Source of the DNA: G963704535 sp963704535
GTDB lineage: Bacteria; Chloroflexota; Chloroflexia; Chloroflexales; Roseiflexaceae
Direction of reading: 5' to 3'
Length of the DNA: 64,000 nt
Assembly: GCA_963704535.1 (NCBI GenBank)
Contig: OY969916.1
Coordinates: forward strand, 7,626,001-7,690,000
Part shown: one piece after another, positions 17,030-26,677 of the stretch
Layout: each line of letters opens with the position of its first letter
Numbering within the stretch: the first letter of the stretch is position 1
Notes under the pieces: generated by a model
Seen by the model: only the letters and a program-made list of their open reading frames with translations
The model's database searches: none
What the model was told of the DNA's origin: nothing
Program-made: the position numbers and the translations under genes

Positions 17030-18935
17030 GTGCAAACTATCACGAACCCAACAACCGATCGACTGCCGCTGGCCCCGCCCCCGGACCTCCCGCCGCTGCG
17101 ATTCTACCGGCGCCGCCGCTTCCTGCGCATCTCCTGGTTCTTCTTCCGGGTGATCGCCCATGTCTTCTTCTTCGATATTCTGCTGGGCCGCTGGCGGCTG
17201 ACCCGCTGGTACGCCCGGCGCAGCGGCCTGGCGCGCTGGCGCGGGATCGCGCGCCGCTTCCGCGGCCTGGCCGGGCAGATGGGCGGGGTGCTGATCAAGC
17301 TGGGCCAATTCCTCAGTTCGCGGGCCGACATCCTGCCGGCCGCGATCACCGACGAGCTGGCTGGCCTCCAGGACGAGGTGCCGCCCGCGCCGCTGCCCTA
17401 CATCCTGGCCACAATCGTCGCAGAGTGCGGCGCGCCGCCCGATGCGCTCTTCGCCGAGTTCAACCCCACCCCGGTCGCCGCCGCCTCGTTCGGCCAGGTC
17501 TACTTCGCCGTCCTGCGCGACGGGCGCGAGGTCGCGATCAAGGTTCAGCGCCCCCGCATCGAGGAGATCGTCGATGTCGATCTGCGCGCGGTCCAGTGGG
17601 CGGTGCGCATCATCCGCAACTATCCGACCGATCCGTCGCCGCGCCGATCTGCTGGCGCTGTTCGACGAGTTCGAGCGGGTGCTGCGTAAAGAACTCGACT
17701 ACGTGCTGGAGGCCCACAACGCCGAGATCTTCCGCGCCAACTTCGCCGACGTCCCCGGCGTCTACATCCCGGCGCCCTACGCTGACCTAACCACCAAGCG
17801 CGTCCTGATCATGGAGCGTATCGGCGGCATCAAGATCAGCGACACCGCCGCGCTCGACCGCGCCGGCATCGATCGCTCCGAGCTGGCCCACCGCTTCTAC
17901 CGGGCCTACCTCAAGCAGTGGTTCCTCGACGGCATCTTCCACGCCGACCCGCACCCCGGCAACCTGTTTGTGCGCGTCGACGGCCCGCCAGCCACGCCCC
18001 CCGTCGCCGGCAACCGGCAATCAACCGCCATGAAGACCGAAGACGAGAGATCAAGGATGGAGGAAGGCAGGCCATCTTCCATCCTCCATCCTCCATCCTC
18101 CAATCCTGAGCAGGCTACAACGCCCGTGGCCGGCGACCGGCTAAACGGCGACGCCCAGGCCGGCGGCCCGCGCCCCGGCACGCCCTGCACGCTGATCTTC
18201 ATCGACTTCGGCATGGTCGAGCGGATCTCGTCGCGGATCATGGAGGCGCTGCACGAGAACACCATCGCCGTGGCGACCAATGACCCCGAGCGCTTCGTCG
18301 AGTCGCTCGACCGGGCCGGTATGATCCTGCCCGGCGCCGACCGCCGCCAACTCATTCTGGCCGCCCAGATCCTGTTTCGGCACACCTACGACCGCAGCAT
18401 TCGCGAGATGACTAATATCGATGTCGAGGAGGTCTTCCAGGAGGTCGAGGGTCTGGTGCGCGATTTGCCCTTCCAGATGCCGCAGGACCTGATCTACCTG
18501 GGGCGCTCGGTCGGCATGGTCACCGGCATGACTACCACGCTCGACCGCGACATGAACCTGTTCGAGACGCTGCGGCCGTTCGCCCAGGAGATGATGGCCC
18601 GCGAGCAGCGCGAGGGCAGCCTGGTCGACCGGCTGCGCCAGGAAGTCACGACCCTGGGCCAGATCGCCATCACACTGCCGCGCCAGATGGACGCCTTCTA
18701 CAAGGCCGCCAACCGCGGCGATCTCCAGATGCGCGTCGATTTGGGCCGGCTGGAGCGCGGCATGCGCCGGGTCGAGCGTGCCACCAACCGCCTGGCTGGC
18801 GGGATCATCGCCACCGGCCTATTTATCGGCGGGGTGTTGCTGCGGATCAATGGCTTCGCCGACGAGACCACCTGGGCCTGGGCCGCCGCCGCCCTGGTCA
18901 CGCTGTGGACGCTGTGGCCGCGCGGCGACCGCTGA
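17030..18935 (+). CDS. ABC1/UbiB-family atypical kinase, frameshifted, with repeat-encoded insert
   Basis: It is read from the GTG at 17030 across a one- or two-base disruption near 17640. UbiB-family hallmarks are present: the KxGQ motif ('LIKLGQFLSSRADILP'), 'AASFGQVYFAVLRDGREVAIK', 'FHADPHPGNLFV', 'IFIDFGMV', and two C-terminal hydrophobic segments. ABC1 proteins are membrane-associated ATP-binding proteins acting in quinone/isoprenoid lipid homeostasis. Between HADPHPGN and the DFG motif sits an insert of about 60 residues that includes peptide encoded by a heptamer repeat (18051-18103). The family normally has a short turn there. The reading frame stays open through the repeat. Confidence 0.88.
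18051..18103. repeat. heptamer array inside the ABC1 kinase gene
   Basis: GGATGGAGGA... and its complement ATCCTCC repeat as imperfect 7-mers (unit GAGGATG). They are read in frame as peptide including 'SSILHPPSS'. Identical units occur between genes at 35978 and 37677. Confidence 0.75.
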
Positions 18936-19071
18936 CAAGCATATCGCTCACCAACCGCTCCACCCCCGCATACGTTTCGGCGCCGTGGAGCGTTGACAAG
19001 CGCAGAAAGCACAGGTATCATGCGGCGCGACATCGGGCCACTGGCTCGATTATCATGTGGAGGTATCGTCG

Positions 19072-20268
19072 TTGCGAAGCTGGAAGTTCTGGCTGGGGGT
19101 CGTCGTCAGCATCATCTTCCTCGCCCTGGCCCTGCGCGGGCTCGACCTGGAGGGCTTCTGGACGACGGTGCGCCACGCCAATTACTGGTGGCTGCTCCCC
19201 GGCGTCGCGGTCTATTTCGGCGGCGTCGTTGTGCGCACGTGGCGCTGGCACTATATGCTGCGCCATATCAAGCAGATCTCGCTGGCACGCCTGTTCCCGA
19301 TCGTCGTGATCGGCTATATGGGCAATAACGTCTACCCGGCCCGCGCCGGCGAACTGCTGCGCTCCTACGTGCTCAAGCGCAAAGAGGGCGTGCCGGTCAC
19401 CGCCTCGCTGGCCACCGTGGTGCTTGAGCGGCTGTTCGATGGCCTGGTGATGCTGCTGTTTGTGTTCGTCACCCTGCCTTTCGCGCCGCTCCCGCCCGCC
19501 TACACCGCCCTGGTGACGTTCTTCAGCGTGGTCTTCATCCTGGCCCTGATCATCTTCCTGGCGCTGGCCGCCCGCCCGCAGCGCATGGGCCGCGTCTACG
19601 CTTGGCTGGTCGATCGGCTGCTGCCGGAGCGCATGCGCCCGCCCGTCCACGGCCTATTCGATCGCTTCATCGTCGGCCTCCAGTCGCTGCGCAGCCCGCG
19701 CGAGCTGTCGATGATCTTTCTCGCGTCGGCGGCGATCTGGCTGGCCGAGACGACCAAGTACTGGTTCGTCATGTGGGCCTTCTACCCGAATATGTACGTC
19801 CCCTTCTCGGTGCTGATGTTAATGACCGCCGTCGTCAATCTCTTCACCACGCTGCCCTCGACCCCCGGCTACGTCGGCACGTTCGACGCGCCGGGCATCG
19901 CCATCCTGGTCGCCTACAATGTGGCCCATTCGGTCGCGACCGGCTACACGCTGGTGCTGCATGTGGCGTTGTGGCTGCCGATCACCGCTCTGGGCGCGCT
20001 GTTTATGCTGCGCGATCATATGGGCTGGGATGATTTCGGGCGCGGCGGTAGATTGGAAGTCTCGTCATGCAGAAGTCGCCATTGTCGGCGCCGGGATCGC
20101 CGGCCTGACCGCCGCCCACGATCTGGCCGGGGCCGGACACGCCGTCACGATCTACGAGTCGGCGCCGCAGGCCGGCGGGCTGGCCTCCGGCTTCCGCGAC
20201 GAGCGCTGGGACTGGTCGCTGGAGCGCTTCTACCACCACCTGTTCGAGACCGACAATGCCATCCGTGA
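19072..20268 (+). CDS. UPF0104/flippase-like lysylphosphatidylglycerol synthase TM-domain protein
   Basis: I prefer the TTG at 19072, eight bases after TGGAGG; a GTG at 19057 is also in frame. The product is a multi-pass membrane protein of the UPF0104/YbhN-AglD type: 'WWLLPGVAVYFGGVVVRTWRW', 'MGNNVYPARAGELLRSYVL', 'TVVLERLFDGLVMLL', and a C-terminal 'TTLPSTPGYVGTFDAPGI'. Such proteins are thought to move or modify lipid-linked substrates. Recognisable sequence ends near 20040; the last 70 or so codons overlap the next gene and look like read-through after a lost stop or indel. Confidence 0.82.
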   Translation: MRSWKFWLGVVVSIIFLALALRGLDLEGFWTTVRHANYWWLLPGVAVYFGGVVVRTWRWHYMLRHIKQISLARLFPIVVIGYMGNNVYPARAGELLRSYVLKRKEGVPVTASLATVVLERLFDGLVMLLFVFVTLPFAPLPPAYTALVTFFSVVFILALIIFLALAARPQRMGRVYAWLVDRLLPERMRPPVHGLFDRFIVGLQSLRSPRELSMIFLASAAIWLAETTKYWFVMWAFYPNMYVPFSVLMLMTAVVNLFTTLPSTPGYVGTFDAPGIAILVAYNVAHSVATGYTLVLHVALWLPITALGALFMLRDHMGWDDFGRGGRLEVSSCRSRHCRRRDRRPDRRPRSGRGRTRRHDLRVGAAGRRAGLRLPRRALGLVAGALLPPPVRDRQCHP

Positions 20269-21495
20269 TCTGGTCGAGGCGATCGGCTTCGGCGACAAGC
20301 TCTTTTTCCGCAGCCAGGTCACGGCGCAGTGGTGGAACGGCCGCGGCTACCCGGTCAACGGCGGGCCGGAGCGCATGCGCCTTCCCGGCTTGCCCCTCTC
20401 GCTGCCGCTGCCCGGCATGGTCGCCACTGCGCTCTCGCTGCTCAACTTCGAGGTCATCCCGTTCCTCGACCGGCTGCGGTTTATGGCCGTCGGCGGCGCC
20501 TACCTGAAGTACCTGGCGCGCGATTGGCGCCCGCTTGAGCAGGTCACGGCGTCCGACTGGACCCGCCGCTGGATGGGCGAGGCGGCCTACCGCGAGTTTG
20601 TGCTCCCGCTGCTGGAGGGCAAGTTCGGCCCGTATGCCGAGGAGGTCAATATGGCCTGGCTGTGGGCGCGCTTCAAGGCCCGCAGCCTCAAGCTGGGCTA
20701 CTTCGTCGGCGGCTTCCAGGCCTTTGTCGATGCGCTGCTGGCGCATGTCCAAGGCCAGGGGGTGACGGTCGTGCTCAACACCCCGATCACCGCGCTGGCG
20801 CCGCTGCCGACCGGCGGCTGGCGCGTCACGCCCGCGCTGCTGACCCCTTCCGCAATCGACTACGCTGGCGACTTCGACGCGGTGATCGTCACCGGCTCGC
20901 CGGCGCTGCTGGGCAAGCTGGCGCCGCAGCTCCCGCCCGAACTACCTGGGCCAACTGCATGGCCTGCGCTCGATGGGCGCGGTGGTGATGACGCTCGCGC
21001 TCAAGCAGCCGCCTGCTGGGCGGGATCTACTGGCTGAGCCGCCCAAGACCCAGTTCCCTTTCCTGGCGCTGGTCGAGCACACCAACTTCATCGAGCCCGA
21101 GCACTACGGCGGCGACCACCTGGTCTACTGCGGCGATTACCTGACGCCCGAGCACGAGTACTTCCAGATGACCCAGGACGAGCTGCTGGAGCGCTTCCTG
21201 CCGGCGCTCAAGAAGGTCAACCCGCGCTTCGACCGCTCGTGGGTGCGCAAGGTCTGGCTGCACCGTGAGCCCTACGCCCAGCCGATCGTGACCGGTCAAT
21301 CACTCGCGCAATATCCCGCCGCTGGCCACGCCGCTGCCGGGCCTGTTCTGGGCCAGCATGAGCCAGGTCTACCCGTGGGATCGCGGCACCAACTTCGCCG
21401 TCGAGCTAGGCCAGCGCGTCGCCCGCGAGGCGCTCGACTACGGGGCCAACCTGGGCGCGCGCGGTATCGGGGTCGTGCCGACCGCAAAAGCTTAG
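20030..21495 (+). CDS. FAD-dependent amine-oxidase-like oxidoreductase, several frameshifts
   Basis: The protein begins with a Rossmann FAD site ('VAIVGAGIAGLTAAHDLAGA') and 'GGLASGF', followed by 'WSLERFYHHLFETDNAIRDL'. Reading on requires correcting an extra A near 20941 and an extra G near 21294. A short compensated shift lies between about 21010 and 21045. The C-terminal part ends 'RGIGVVPTAKA' at the TAG at 21493. The family includes protoporphyrinogen oxidase, phytoene-desaturase-like enzymes and UDP-galactopyranose-mutase-like proteins; the substrate is unknown. It sits between a flippase-like gene and a methyltransferase. The start is uncertain: 20030 is the nearest upstream in-frame ATG and overlaps the flippase frame. 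Confidence 0.75.
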
Positions 21496-21566
21496 TCAGT
21501 TGTCAGTTGTCAGTTGTCCGTGGTCAGTTGCGGCGCAACTGACCACGGACAACTGACAACTGACAA
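21496..21566. repeat. heptamer hairpin right after the FAD oxidoreductase stop
   Basis: TCAGTTG units at 21496-21530 pair with CAACTGA units at 21536-21566. The repeat begins at the base after the TAG stop. Near-identical hairpins are at 50171 and 60829. Confidence 0.8.
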
Positions 21567-21587
21567 GATCTCTGTGGTGAGGAAACC

Positions 21588-22472
21588 ATGCCCGGCGTCT
21601 CATTCGACCGCGCCGCCGCCTTTTACGACGCGACGCGCGGCTACACCGAAGAATCGGCCAATCGCATCCGCGACGCGATCGTGGCCTACACCGGCGCCAC
21701 CGAAGCGACGCGCTTCGTCGAGCTGGGCGTCGGCACGGGCCGGATCGCGCTGCCGTTCATCCGCGCCGGGTACGACTACACCGGCGTCGATATCTCCCAG
21801 GCGATGATGGACCGGCTGGCCGAGAAGCTGGCTGATGACCCTTCGTCAGGCTCAGGGCAAGGTGCGGGCGCGGTCGGCTACCGCTACCAACTGCGCGGGG
21901 CCGACATCACCGAGCTGCCCTTTGCCGACGCAATGTTCGATGTGGCGATCGGCGTCCACGTCCTGCACCTGGTGGACGATTGGCAGAAGGCGCTGCGGGA
22001 GGCCCAGCGGGTGTTGGTGCCAGGTGGCGTGTTACTGCTCGGGCATGACAGCGGACCGGAAGCAAGCGCGGAAATAGCCCCGCCGCAGCAAGTGAACCGC
22101 AAGTGGCAGGAGATCCGCCGCGAATTGGGGACCGACCAGCCGTCTGGCCGGTCGAATATCTGGGGCGCCGACGATCGGCTGCCGGCCTACCTCGAATCAC
22201 TCGGCGCACAGACCGAGCGCATTCACCTGGCCCGCGTCGAAGGGCCGCCGATCTCGGCCCGCGGAATGGCGGAGCGTATAAAGGCCCGCAGCTACAGCTC
22301 CGACTGGAGCACGCCCGACGACGTACACGCCGAGGCAGTGCGCCGGCTGGAGCAGTGGATGGCCGAGGAGCTGCCGCAGCCCGACGAGCCGGCCACGAGC
22401 ACCGGCAACTTCGTCGCCCTCGTGGCGCGCTGGCCGGAACCGCAGGGACAAGATGACAAGATGACAAGATGA
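21588..22472 (+). CDS. class I SAM-dependent methyltransferase
   Basis: This is a 294-residue methyltransferase of the UbiE/Methyltransf_11 type: motif I 'FVELGVGTGRIALPFIRAG', then 'YTGVDISQAMMDRL', 'ADITELPFADAMFDVAIGVH' and 'EAQRVLVPGGVLLLGHDSG'. The substrate cannot be told. Between motif I and the 'ADITELPF' strand the peptide 'DDPSSGSGQGAGAVG' comes from an embedded dispersed repeat (21837-21866). The last residues 'QDDKMTR' and the stop come from an array of the 8-mer GACAAGAT. The core fold is complete despite both additions. Confidence 0.88.
   Translation: MPGVSFDRAAAFYDATRGYTEESANRIRDAIVAYTGATEATRFVELGVGTGRIALPFIRAGYDYTGVDISQAMMDRLAEKLADDPSSGSGQGAGAVGYRYQLRGADITELPFADAMFDVAIGVHVLHLVDDWQKALREAQRVLVPGGVLLLGHDSGPEASAEIAPPQQVNRKWQEIRRELGTDQPSGRSNIWGADDRLPAYLESLGAQTERIHLARVEGPPISARGMAERIKARSYSSDWSTPDDVHAEAVRRLEQWMAEELPQPDEPATSTGNFVALVARWPEPQGQDDKMTR
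21837..21866. repeat. REP-like palindrome inside the methyltransferase gene
   Basis: It contains ACCCTTCG-n-CAGGCTCAGGGC, an imperfect palindrome read in frame as a Ser/Gly-rich loop. A second copy, in inverse orientation, is at 54558-54578 between genes. Confidence 0.65.
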
Positions 22473-22634
22473 CAAGATGACAAGATGACAAGATGAAGGG
22501 GCCGATCTGAGGATAGAGGATAGAGGATAGAGGAGCCTAGATGGAGCCACGTAAGGGCGTATTGCATACGCCCCCACCAAACCACGAAGAACCGAGAACC
22601 AGTAAGGCAGTCGGCGGTCGGTGGTCGGTGGTCA
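22446..22634. repeat. composite repeat block after the methyltransferase
   Basis: In order: five copies of the 8-mer GACAAGAT, copies of the 7-mer AGAGGAT, the palindromic GGGCGTATTGCATACGCCC (22556-22574), an accompanying CCACGAAGAACCGAG segment, and GGTGGTC heptamers. The same palindrome and following segment recur at 37736. The block fills the gap between two genes. Confidence 0.75.
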
Positions 22635-22671
22635 GCAAATCATACATCGCTGGAGGTAATCAGCTTTCCCT

Positions 22672-23715
22672 ATGACGACTCAAACCTACCTGATCACCGG
22701 CGGGGCCGGGTTCCTGGGCATCAACCTGGTTCGCTACCTGCTCGACCGCGGCCACAAGGTCGTGTCGCTGGACATCGCCGACTTCGACTACCCCGAGCGC
22801 AGCCGGATCAAGGTCATCAAGGGCGACATCCGCGATCGGTCGAGTGTCGATCGGGCGATGGAAGGCGTCGACATCGTCGTCCACACCGCCGCCGCGCTGC
22901 CGCTGTACAAGCCCGAGGATATCTTCTCGACCGATATCGACGGCACCCGCAATGTGCTCCAGTCGGCCCTCGATCACCAGGTCGACCGGGCGATTCACAT
23001 CTCCTCTACCGCCGTCTACGGCATCCCCGACCACCACCCGCTGTTGGAGGACGACCGGCTTCACGGCGTCGGCCCCTACGGCGAGGCCAAAGTCAGGGCC
23101 GAGCAGATCGGCAAAGACTATCGTCAGAAAGGCTTGTGCGTGCCGATCCTGCGCCCCAAGTCGTTCATCGGGCCGGAGCGGCTGGGCGTCTTCGCGCTGT
23201 TCTACGACTGGGCTATGGACGGCAAGAACTTCCCCATGCTCGGCAGCGGCAAGAACCGCTACCAACTGCTGGACGTCGAGGACCTGTGCGAGGCGATCTA
23301 CCTGGCCGCGACCGGCGACCGCGTCAAGGTCAACGATACCTTCAACATCGGCGCCAAAGAGTTCACGACCATGAAAGAGGACTACCAGGCGGTGCTCGAC
23401 GTGGCCGGGTTTGGCAAGCGGATCGTCCCGCTGCCGGCCGCGCCCGCGATCTGGACGCTGCGTATCCTGGAGGCGATGCACCTCTCGCCGCTGTACAAGT
23501 GGGTCTACGAGACCGCCGCCACCGACTCGTTCGTCTCGATCGAGAAGGCCGAGCGAATCCTGGGTTACAAGCCCAAATACTCCAACAAAGACGCCCTGGT
23601 GCGGAACTACAAATGGTATATCGAGCACCTGGACCAGTTCCAGAACACCTCCGGCGTCTCACACCGCGTGCCCTGGAAGCAAGGTATCCTGAAGCTGGCG
23701 AAGGTGGTATTCTAA
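22672..23715 (+). CDS. NAD-dependent epimerase/dehydratase (extended SDR)
   Basis: This is a 347-residue extended short-chain dehydrogenase: nucleotide site 'ITGGAGFLGINLVRYLLDRG', 'VVHTAAALPLY', catalytic Ser/Thr and the Tyr-x3-Lys in 'GPYGEAKVRAE', then 'RPKSFIGPERLGVFALFYDW'. Such enzymes act on nucleotide sugars or on 3-beta-hydroxysteroid-like substrates; the 'LPLYKPEDI' loop does not settle which. It is one of two SDR genes flanking a P450, so a shared modification pathway is plausible. A family B palindrome starts at the base after its stop codon. Confidence 0.85.
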   Translation: MTTQTYLITGGAGFLGINLVRYLLDRGHKVVSLDIADFDYPERSRIKVIKGDIRDRSSVDRAMEGVDIVVHTAAALPLYKPEDIFSTDIDGTRNVLQSALDHQVDRAIHISSTAVYGIPDHHPLLEDDRLHGVGPYGEAKVRAEQIGKDYRQKGLCVPILRPKSFIGPERLGVFALFYDWAMDGKNFPMLGSGKNRYQLLDVEDLCEAIYLAATGDRVKVNDTFNIGAKEFTTMKEDYQAVLDVAGFGKRIVPLPAAPAIWTLRILEAMHLSPLYKWVYETAATDSFVSIEKAERILGYKPKYSNKDALVRNYKWYIEHLDQFQNTSGVSHRVPWKQGILKLAKVVF

Positions 23716-23790
23716 GCGGCTGTCTGAAAAGGGGGAGTTTGAGGGGGGCAGCCCTCTCAAGAACCCTTTCCACCAGAAGAGACTCAAACA
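23716..23790. repeat. palindromic element, family B, copy 2
   Basis: GGCTGTCTGAAAAGGGGGAG, a GAGGGGGG/CCCTCTC core and AGAACCCTTTCCACCA. It begins directly after the SDR stop codon. Confidence 0.7.
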
Positions 23791-23822
23791 ACCTTTCATT
23801 ACATTCTACTTAAGGAGACCCA

Positions 23823-25034
23823 ATGACATCGCAGCACATCAATCTACTCAGCCCGGAATTCGTCGCCAATCCCTACCCGACCTACACCCAACTGCGCGCG
23901 GAGTCGCCAGTCCAGCGGATCACCATGTCGGATGGCCGGGGGGTCTGGCTGGTGACACGCTATGATGATGCCAGGGCAGTGCTCAAAGACCCACGATTCG
24001 TTAAGGATTGGCGCAGCACTATGTCGCCCGAACAGCTCGCGCAGGTGCCGAACGTGCCCGACGCGCTGCAATTCCTATCGCAGCATATGCTCACAAGCGA
24101 TCCGCCCAATCACACCCGGCTGCGCGCACTGGTGCAAAAAGCCTTTACGCCACGCCTGGTCGAGCAGCTTCGCCCGCGCGTGCAGGAGATCACCGATGCG
24201 CTGCTGGACGCGGTTGAGGCGCGTGGAGAGATGGATCTGATCGACGATTTCGCCTTCCCGCTGCCGATCACCGTCATCGCCGAGCTGCTGGGCGTCCCAC
24301 CCGAAGACCGCAATAAGTTTCGGCACTGGTCGGATGCGCTGCTCTCCGGCGAGCCGACCCCCGAGCGAATGCAGCGGATCATCCCGGACATGGTGGAGTT
24401 TAACGCCTACCTTGCCGCGCTCTTCGCGGAGCGGCGCGCCCGCCCGGCCGACGATCTCATCAGTGCCTTGGTGCAGGTTGAAGAGGCGGGGGACCAACTC
24501 ACGCAGATCGAGCTGTTCTCGATGATGTTCCTGCTGCTGATCGCCGGCCATGAGACGACCGTCAACCTGATCGGCAATGGCATGCTGGCGCTGCTGGAAC
24601 ACCCCGACCAGCTTGAGCGCTTGAAACAGCACCCCGAGTTGTTGCCATCCGCGATCGAAGAATTCTTGCGCTACGATGGACCGGTCGCGAACGCCACCAG
24701 GCGCTGGGCGAGCGAAGATGTGGAGGTTTGCGGCGTGCTGATCCCCAGGGGCGAGCAGGTGATGGTCGTGCTCGCATCGGCGGATCGTGATGAGCAGCGG
24801 TTCCCGAACCCCGACGATCTCGACATCACACGCGCCGATAACCGTCATATGGCGTTCGGGCACGGGATTCACTACTGCCTGGGGGCGCCGCTCGCGCGGC
24901 TCGAAGGGCAGATCGCGATCGGCACACTGCTGCGCCGGATGCCGAATCTGCGCCTGAAGGATGCGCCTGAAACACTGGCCTGGCGCGCGAGCCTGGTGAT
25001 CCGCGGGCTCGAACGGCTGCCGGTGGTGTTTTAA
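23823..25034 (+). CDS. cytochrome P450
   Basis: This 403-residue soluble bacterial P450 is intact. It shows the I-helix oxygen-activation motif 'AGHETTVNLI', the ExxR motif in 'IEEFLRYDGP', and the heme-binding loop 'FGHGIHYCLGAPLAR' with the Cys ligand. Overall wording resembles CYP107-type enzymes that hydroxylate macrolides, steroids or fatty acids. The redox partner is not encoded nearby. An AAGGAGAC ribosome site precedes the ATG. A family A element has its TAA duplication exactly on the stop codon. Confidence 0.93.
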   Translation: MTSQHINLLSPEFVANPYPTYTQLRAESPVQRITMSDGRGVWLVTRYDDARAVLKDPRFVKDWRSTMSPEQLAQVPNVPDALQFLSQHMLTSDPPNHTRLRALVQKAFTPRLVEQLRPRVQEITDALLDAVEARGEMDLIDDFAFPLPITVIAELLGVPPEDRNKFRHWSDALLSGEPTPERMQRIIPDMVEFNAYLAALFAERRARPADDLISALVQVEEAGDQLTQIELFSMMFLLLIAGHETTVNLIGNGMLALLEHPDQLERLKQHPELLPSAIEEFLRYDGPVANATRRWASEDVEVCGVLIPRGEQVMVVLASADRDEQRFPNPDDLDITRADNRHMAFGHGIHYCLGAPLARLEGQIAIGTLLRRMPNLRLKDAPETLAWRASLVIRGLERLPVVF

Positions 25035-25149
25035 GGTAAGGTTCTTTGGCGCTTTACGGTTCTGGAAAAAAGGGGGGTGAGGGGCTGCCCCCTCATCCTC
25101 CCTCCACCCACATTGTAAAGTAGAACTGCATGCCTGAAGCCTTGTCTAA
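25032..25149. repeat. MITE-like element, family A, copy 2, at the P450 stop codon
   Basis: The element (25035-25146) is flanked by TAA on both sides, and the left TAA is the P450 stop. It is in inverse orientation to copy 1, with GCCTTGTC at its right end and the CTTTAC.../...GTAAAG inner palindrome. Confidence 0.7.
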
Positions 25150-25245
25150 CTGGAATATCAAGAAGCTGCGTGAGATTGCGGGAACATCTGCTTGACCGTT
25201 GAGCGAACGCAAGCGTACAATGCGGGTGTCGAAAGGAGCAGTGTA

Positions 25246-25527
25246 ATGAACAGTGTGAAATTTCGCTCGCGTGTCGGAGCCGATGGCGTCCTCAACCTTA
25301 AAGTCCCGGTCGGCGCGACCGATACGGAAGTAGAAGTTGTCGTCGTTTTTCATTTAGTTGAGCGGGCACAAACTCCAAAATCCTCCGAGGAGCTTAGTTG
25401 GCCACCTGGATTTTTCGAGCGAACGGCGGGTTCCATCCCAGATTTCTTCGCGTTTGATCGGTATGAGGGTCTTGATGCATCATTAGACGATGATGTCGTG
25501 TTTGACTTCGACCAGACCGACGACTAG
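25246..25527 (+). CDS. small antitoxin-like protein upstream of a PIN-domain remnant
   Basis: This is a 93-residue protein from the ATG at 25246, seven bases after AAAGGAG. The N-terminal half ('SRVGADGVLNLKVPVGATDT') resembles AbrB/swapped-hairpin-like antitoxins of Chloroflexota and cyanobacteria. The C-terminal half is strongly acidic ('SLDDDVVFDFDQTDD'), as in toxin-binding tails. It is followed 15 bp later by the start of a VapC-like gene that is cut short, so this appears to be an orphaned antitoxin. Confidence 0.6.
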   Translation: MNSVKFRSRVGADGVLNLKVPVGATDTEVEVVVVFHLVERAQTPKSSEELSWPPGFFERTAGSIPDFFAFDRYEGLDASLDDDVVFDFDQTDD

Positions 25528-25542
25528 CAGTAAGCGTTATAA

Positions 25543-25632
25543 ATGATGCTCTACCTGCTCGATACCAATGCATGCTTCTCCTATCTTCGCCGGGCCAACT
25601 CACCTGTCGGCCGACCTCCCACTAAAAGATGA
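25543..25632 (+). pseudogene. truncated PIN-domain (VapC-type) toxin
   Basis: The 29-codon frame reads 'MMLYLLDTNACFSYLRRANS' and then diverges to a TGA. 'LLDTNACxSYL' is the first strand-helix of PIN toxins and includes the first catalytic Asp. The remaining roughly 100 residues are missing, and the next gene starts 30 bp later, so a deletion removed the toxin body. Confidence 0.7.
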
Positions 25633-25662
25633 ACAATCGATCGATTGAGTAGGGAGTGACTC

Positions 25663-26677
25663 ATGCCGCAAGATCGCTTTCTTATTACCGGCGCGCTGGG
25701 CTGCATCGGCGCGTGGACCGTGCGCAACCTGGTGCGTGAGGGCGCCGCGCCGGTCGTCTTCGACCTCGCCAGCGACCCGCGCCGGCTCAAGCTGATCATG
25801 ACCGCCGACGAGCTGGCGCAAGTTACCTTCATCGCCGGCGACATCACCGATCTGGCGGCGCTGGAGCAGGCGCTCGACCAGCACGCGATCACCCACATCA
25901 TCCACCTGGCCGCGCTCCAAGTGCCGTTCTGCAAGGCCGATCCACCGCTCGGCGCGCGGGTCAACGTCGTCGGCACCGTCAACGTCTTCGAGGCGGTCGC
26001 GCGCCGCAAAGAGCGCATCGGCCAGGTGGTCTACGCCTCCTCGGTGGCTGTCTACGACGCCGCCGACGCCGGCGAGCCGGGGGCCGTGATGGAGCACGGC
26101 GCGGCCGGCCACCCCACCAATCTCTACGGCGTCTACAAGCAGGCCAACGAGGGCACCGCGCGGATCTACTGGCAGGACAACCGCGTCGCCAGCATCGGGC
26201 TGCGCCCCTACACCGTCTACGGGCCGGCGCGCGACCAGGGCATGACCTCCTCGCCGACCAAGGCCATGTTCGCCGCCGCCGTCGGCCAGCCCTACCACAT
26301 CCCCTTCGGCGGCCGGGGCGACTTCCAGTACGCCGACGATGTGGCCAAAGCGTTCATCGCCTGCGCCCGCACGCCGTTCCAGGGCGCCGAGATCTTCAAC
26401 CTGCACGGCAGCGTGGCCCACATGCGCGAGGTCATCGACGCGATCGAGGCCGCCGCGCCCGAGTCGCACGGCACGATCAGCTTCGGCGAGACGGCGCTGG
26501 CGCTGCCCGAGGAGTTCGACGCCGCGCCGCTGGTCGAGCTGATCGGCCCGCTGCCCTACACCCCGCTCCGGCAGGCCGTGAGCGAAACCATCGCGCTGTT
26601 CCGCGACCGCGTGGCCGGCGGCCAGATGGCGCCCGACGCGATGCTGAAGTCGGCGCGCCGAACGCCAGGACGAGATC
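25663..26677 (+). CDS. NAD-dependent epimerase/dehydratase (second SDR)
   Basis: This is an extended SDR with 'FLITGALGCIGAWTVRNLV' (Rossmann site), 'IIHLAALQVPFCKADP', 'VVYASSVAVYD', and Tyr-x3-Lys in 'NLYGVYKQANEGTARIYW', then 'RPYTVYGPARDQGMTSSPT'. Recognisable sequence ends near 26640. A TGA in the next frame at 26645-26647 is a likely true stop if one base is wrong. As written the frame stays open to 27393 as a shadow of the next gene, so I end it before that gene's start. The nucleotide-sugar substrate is unknown. Confidence 0.8.
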
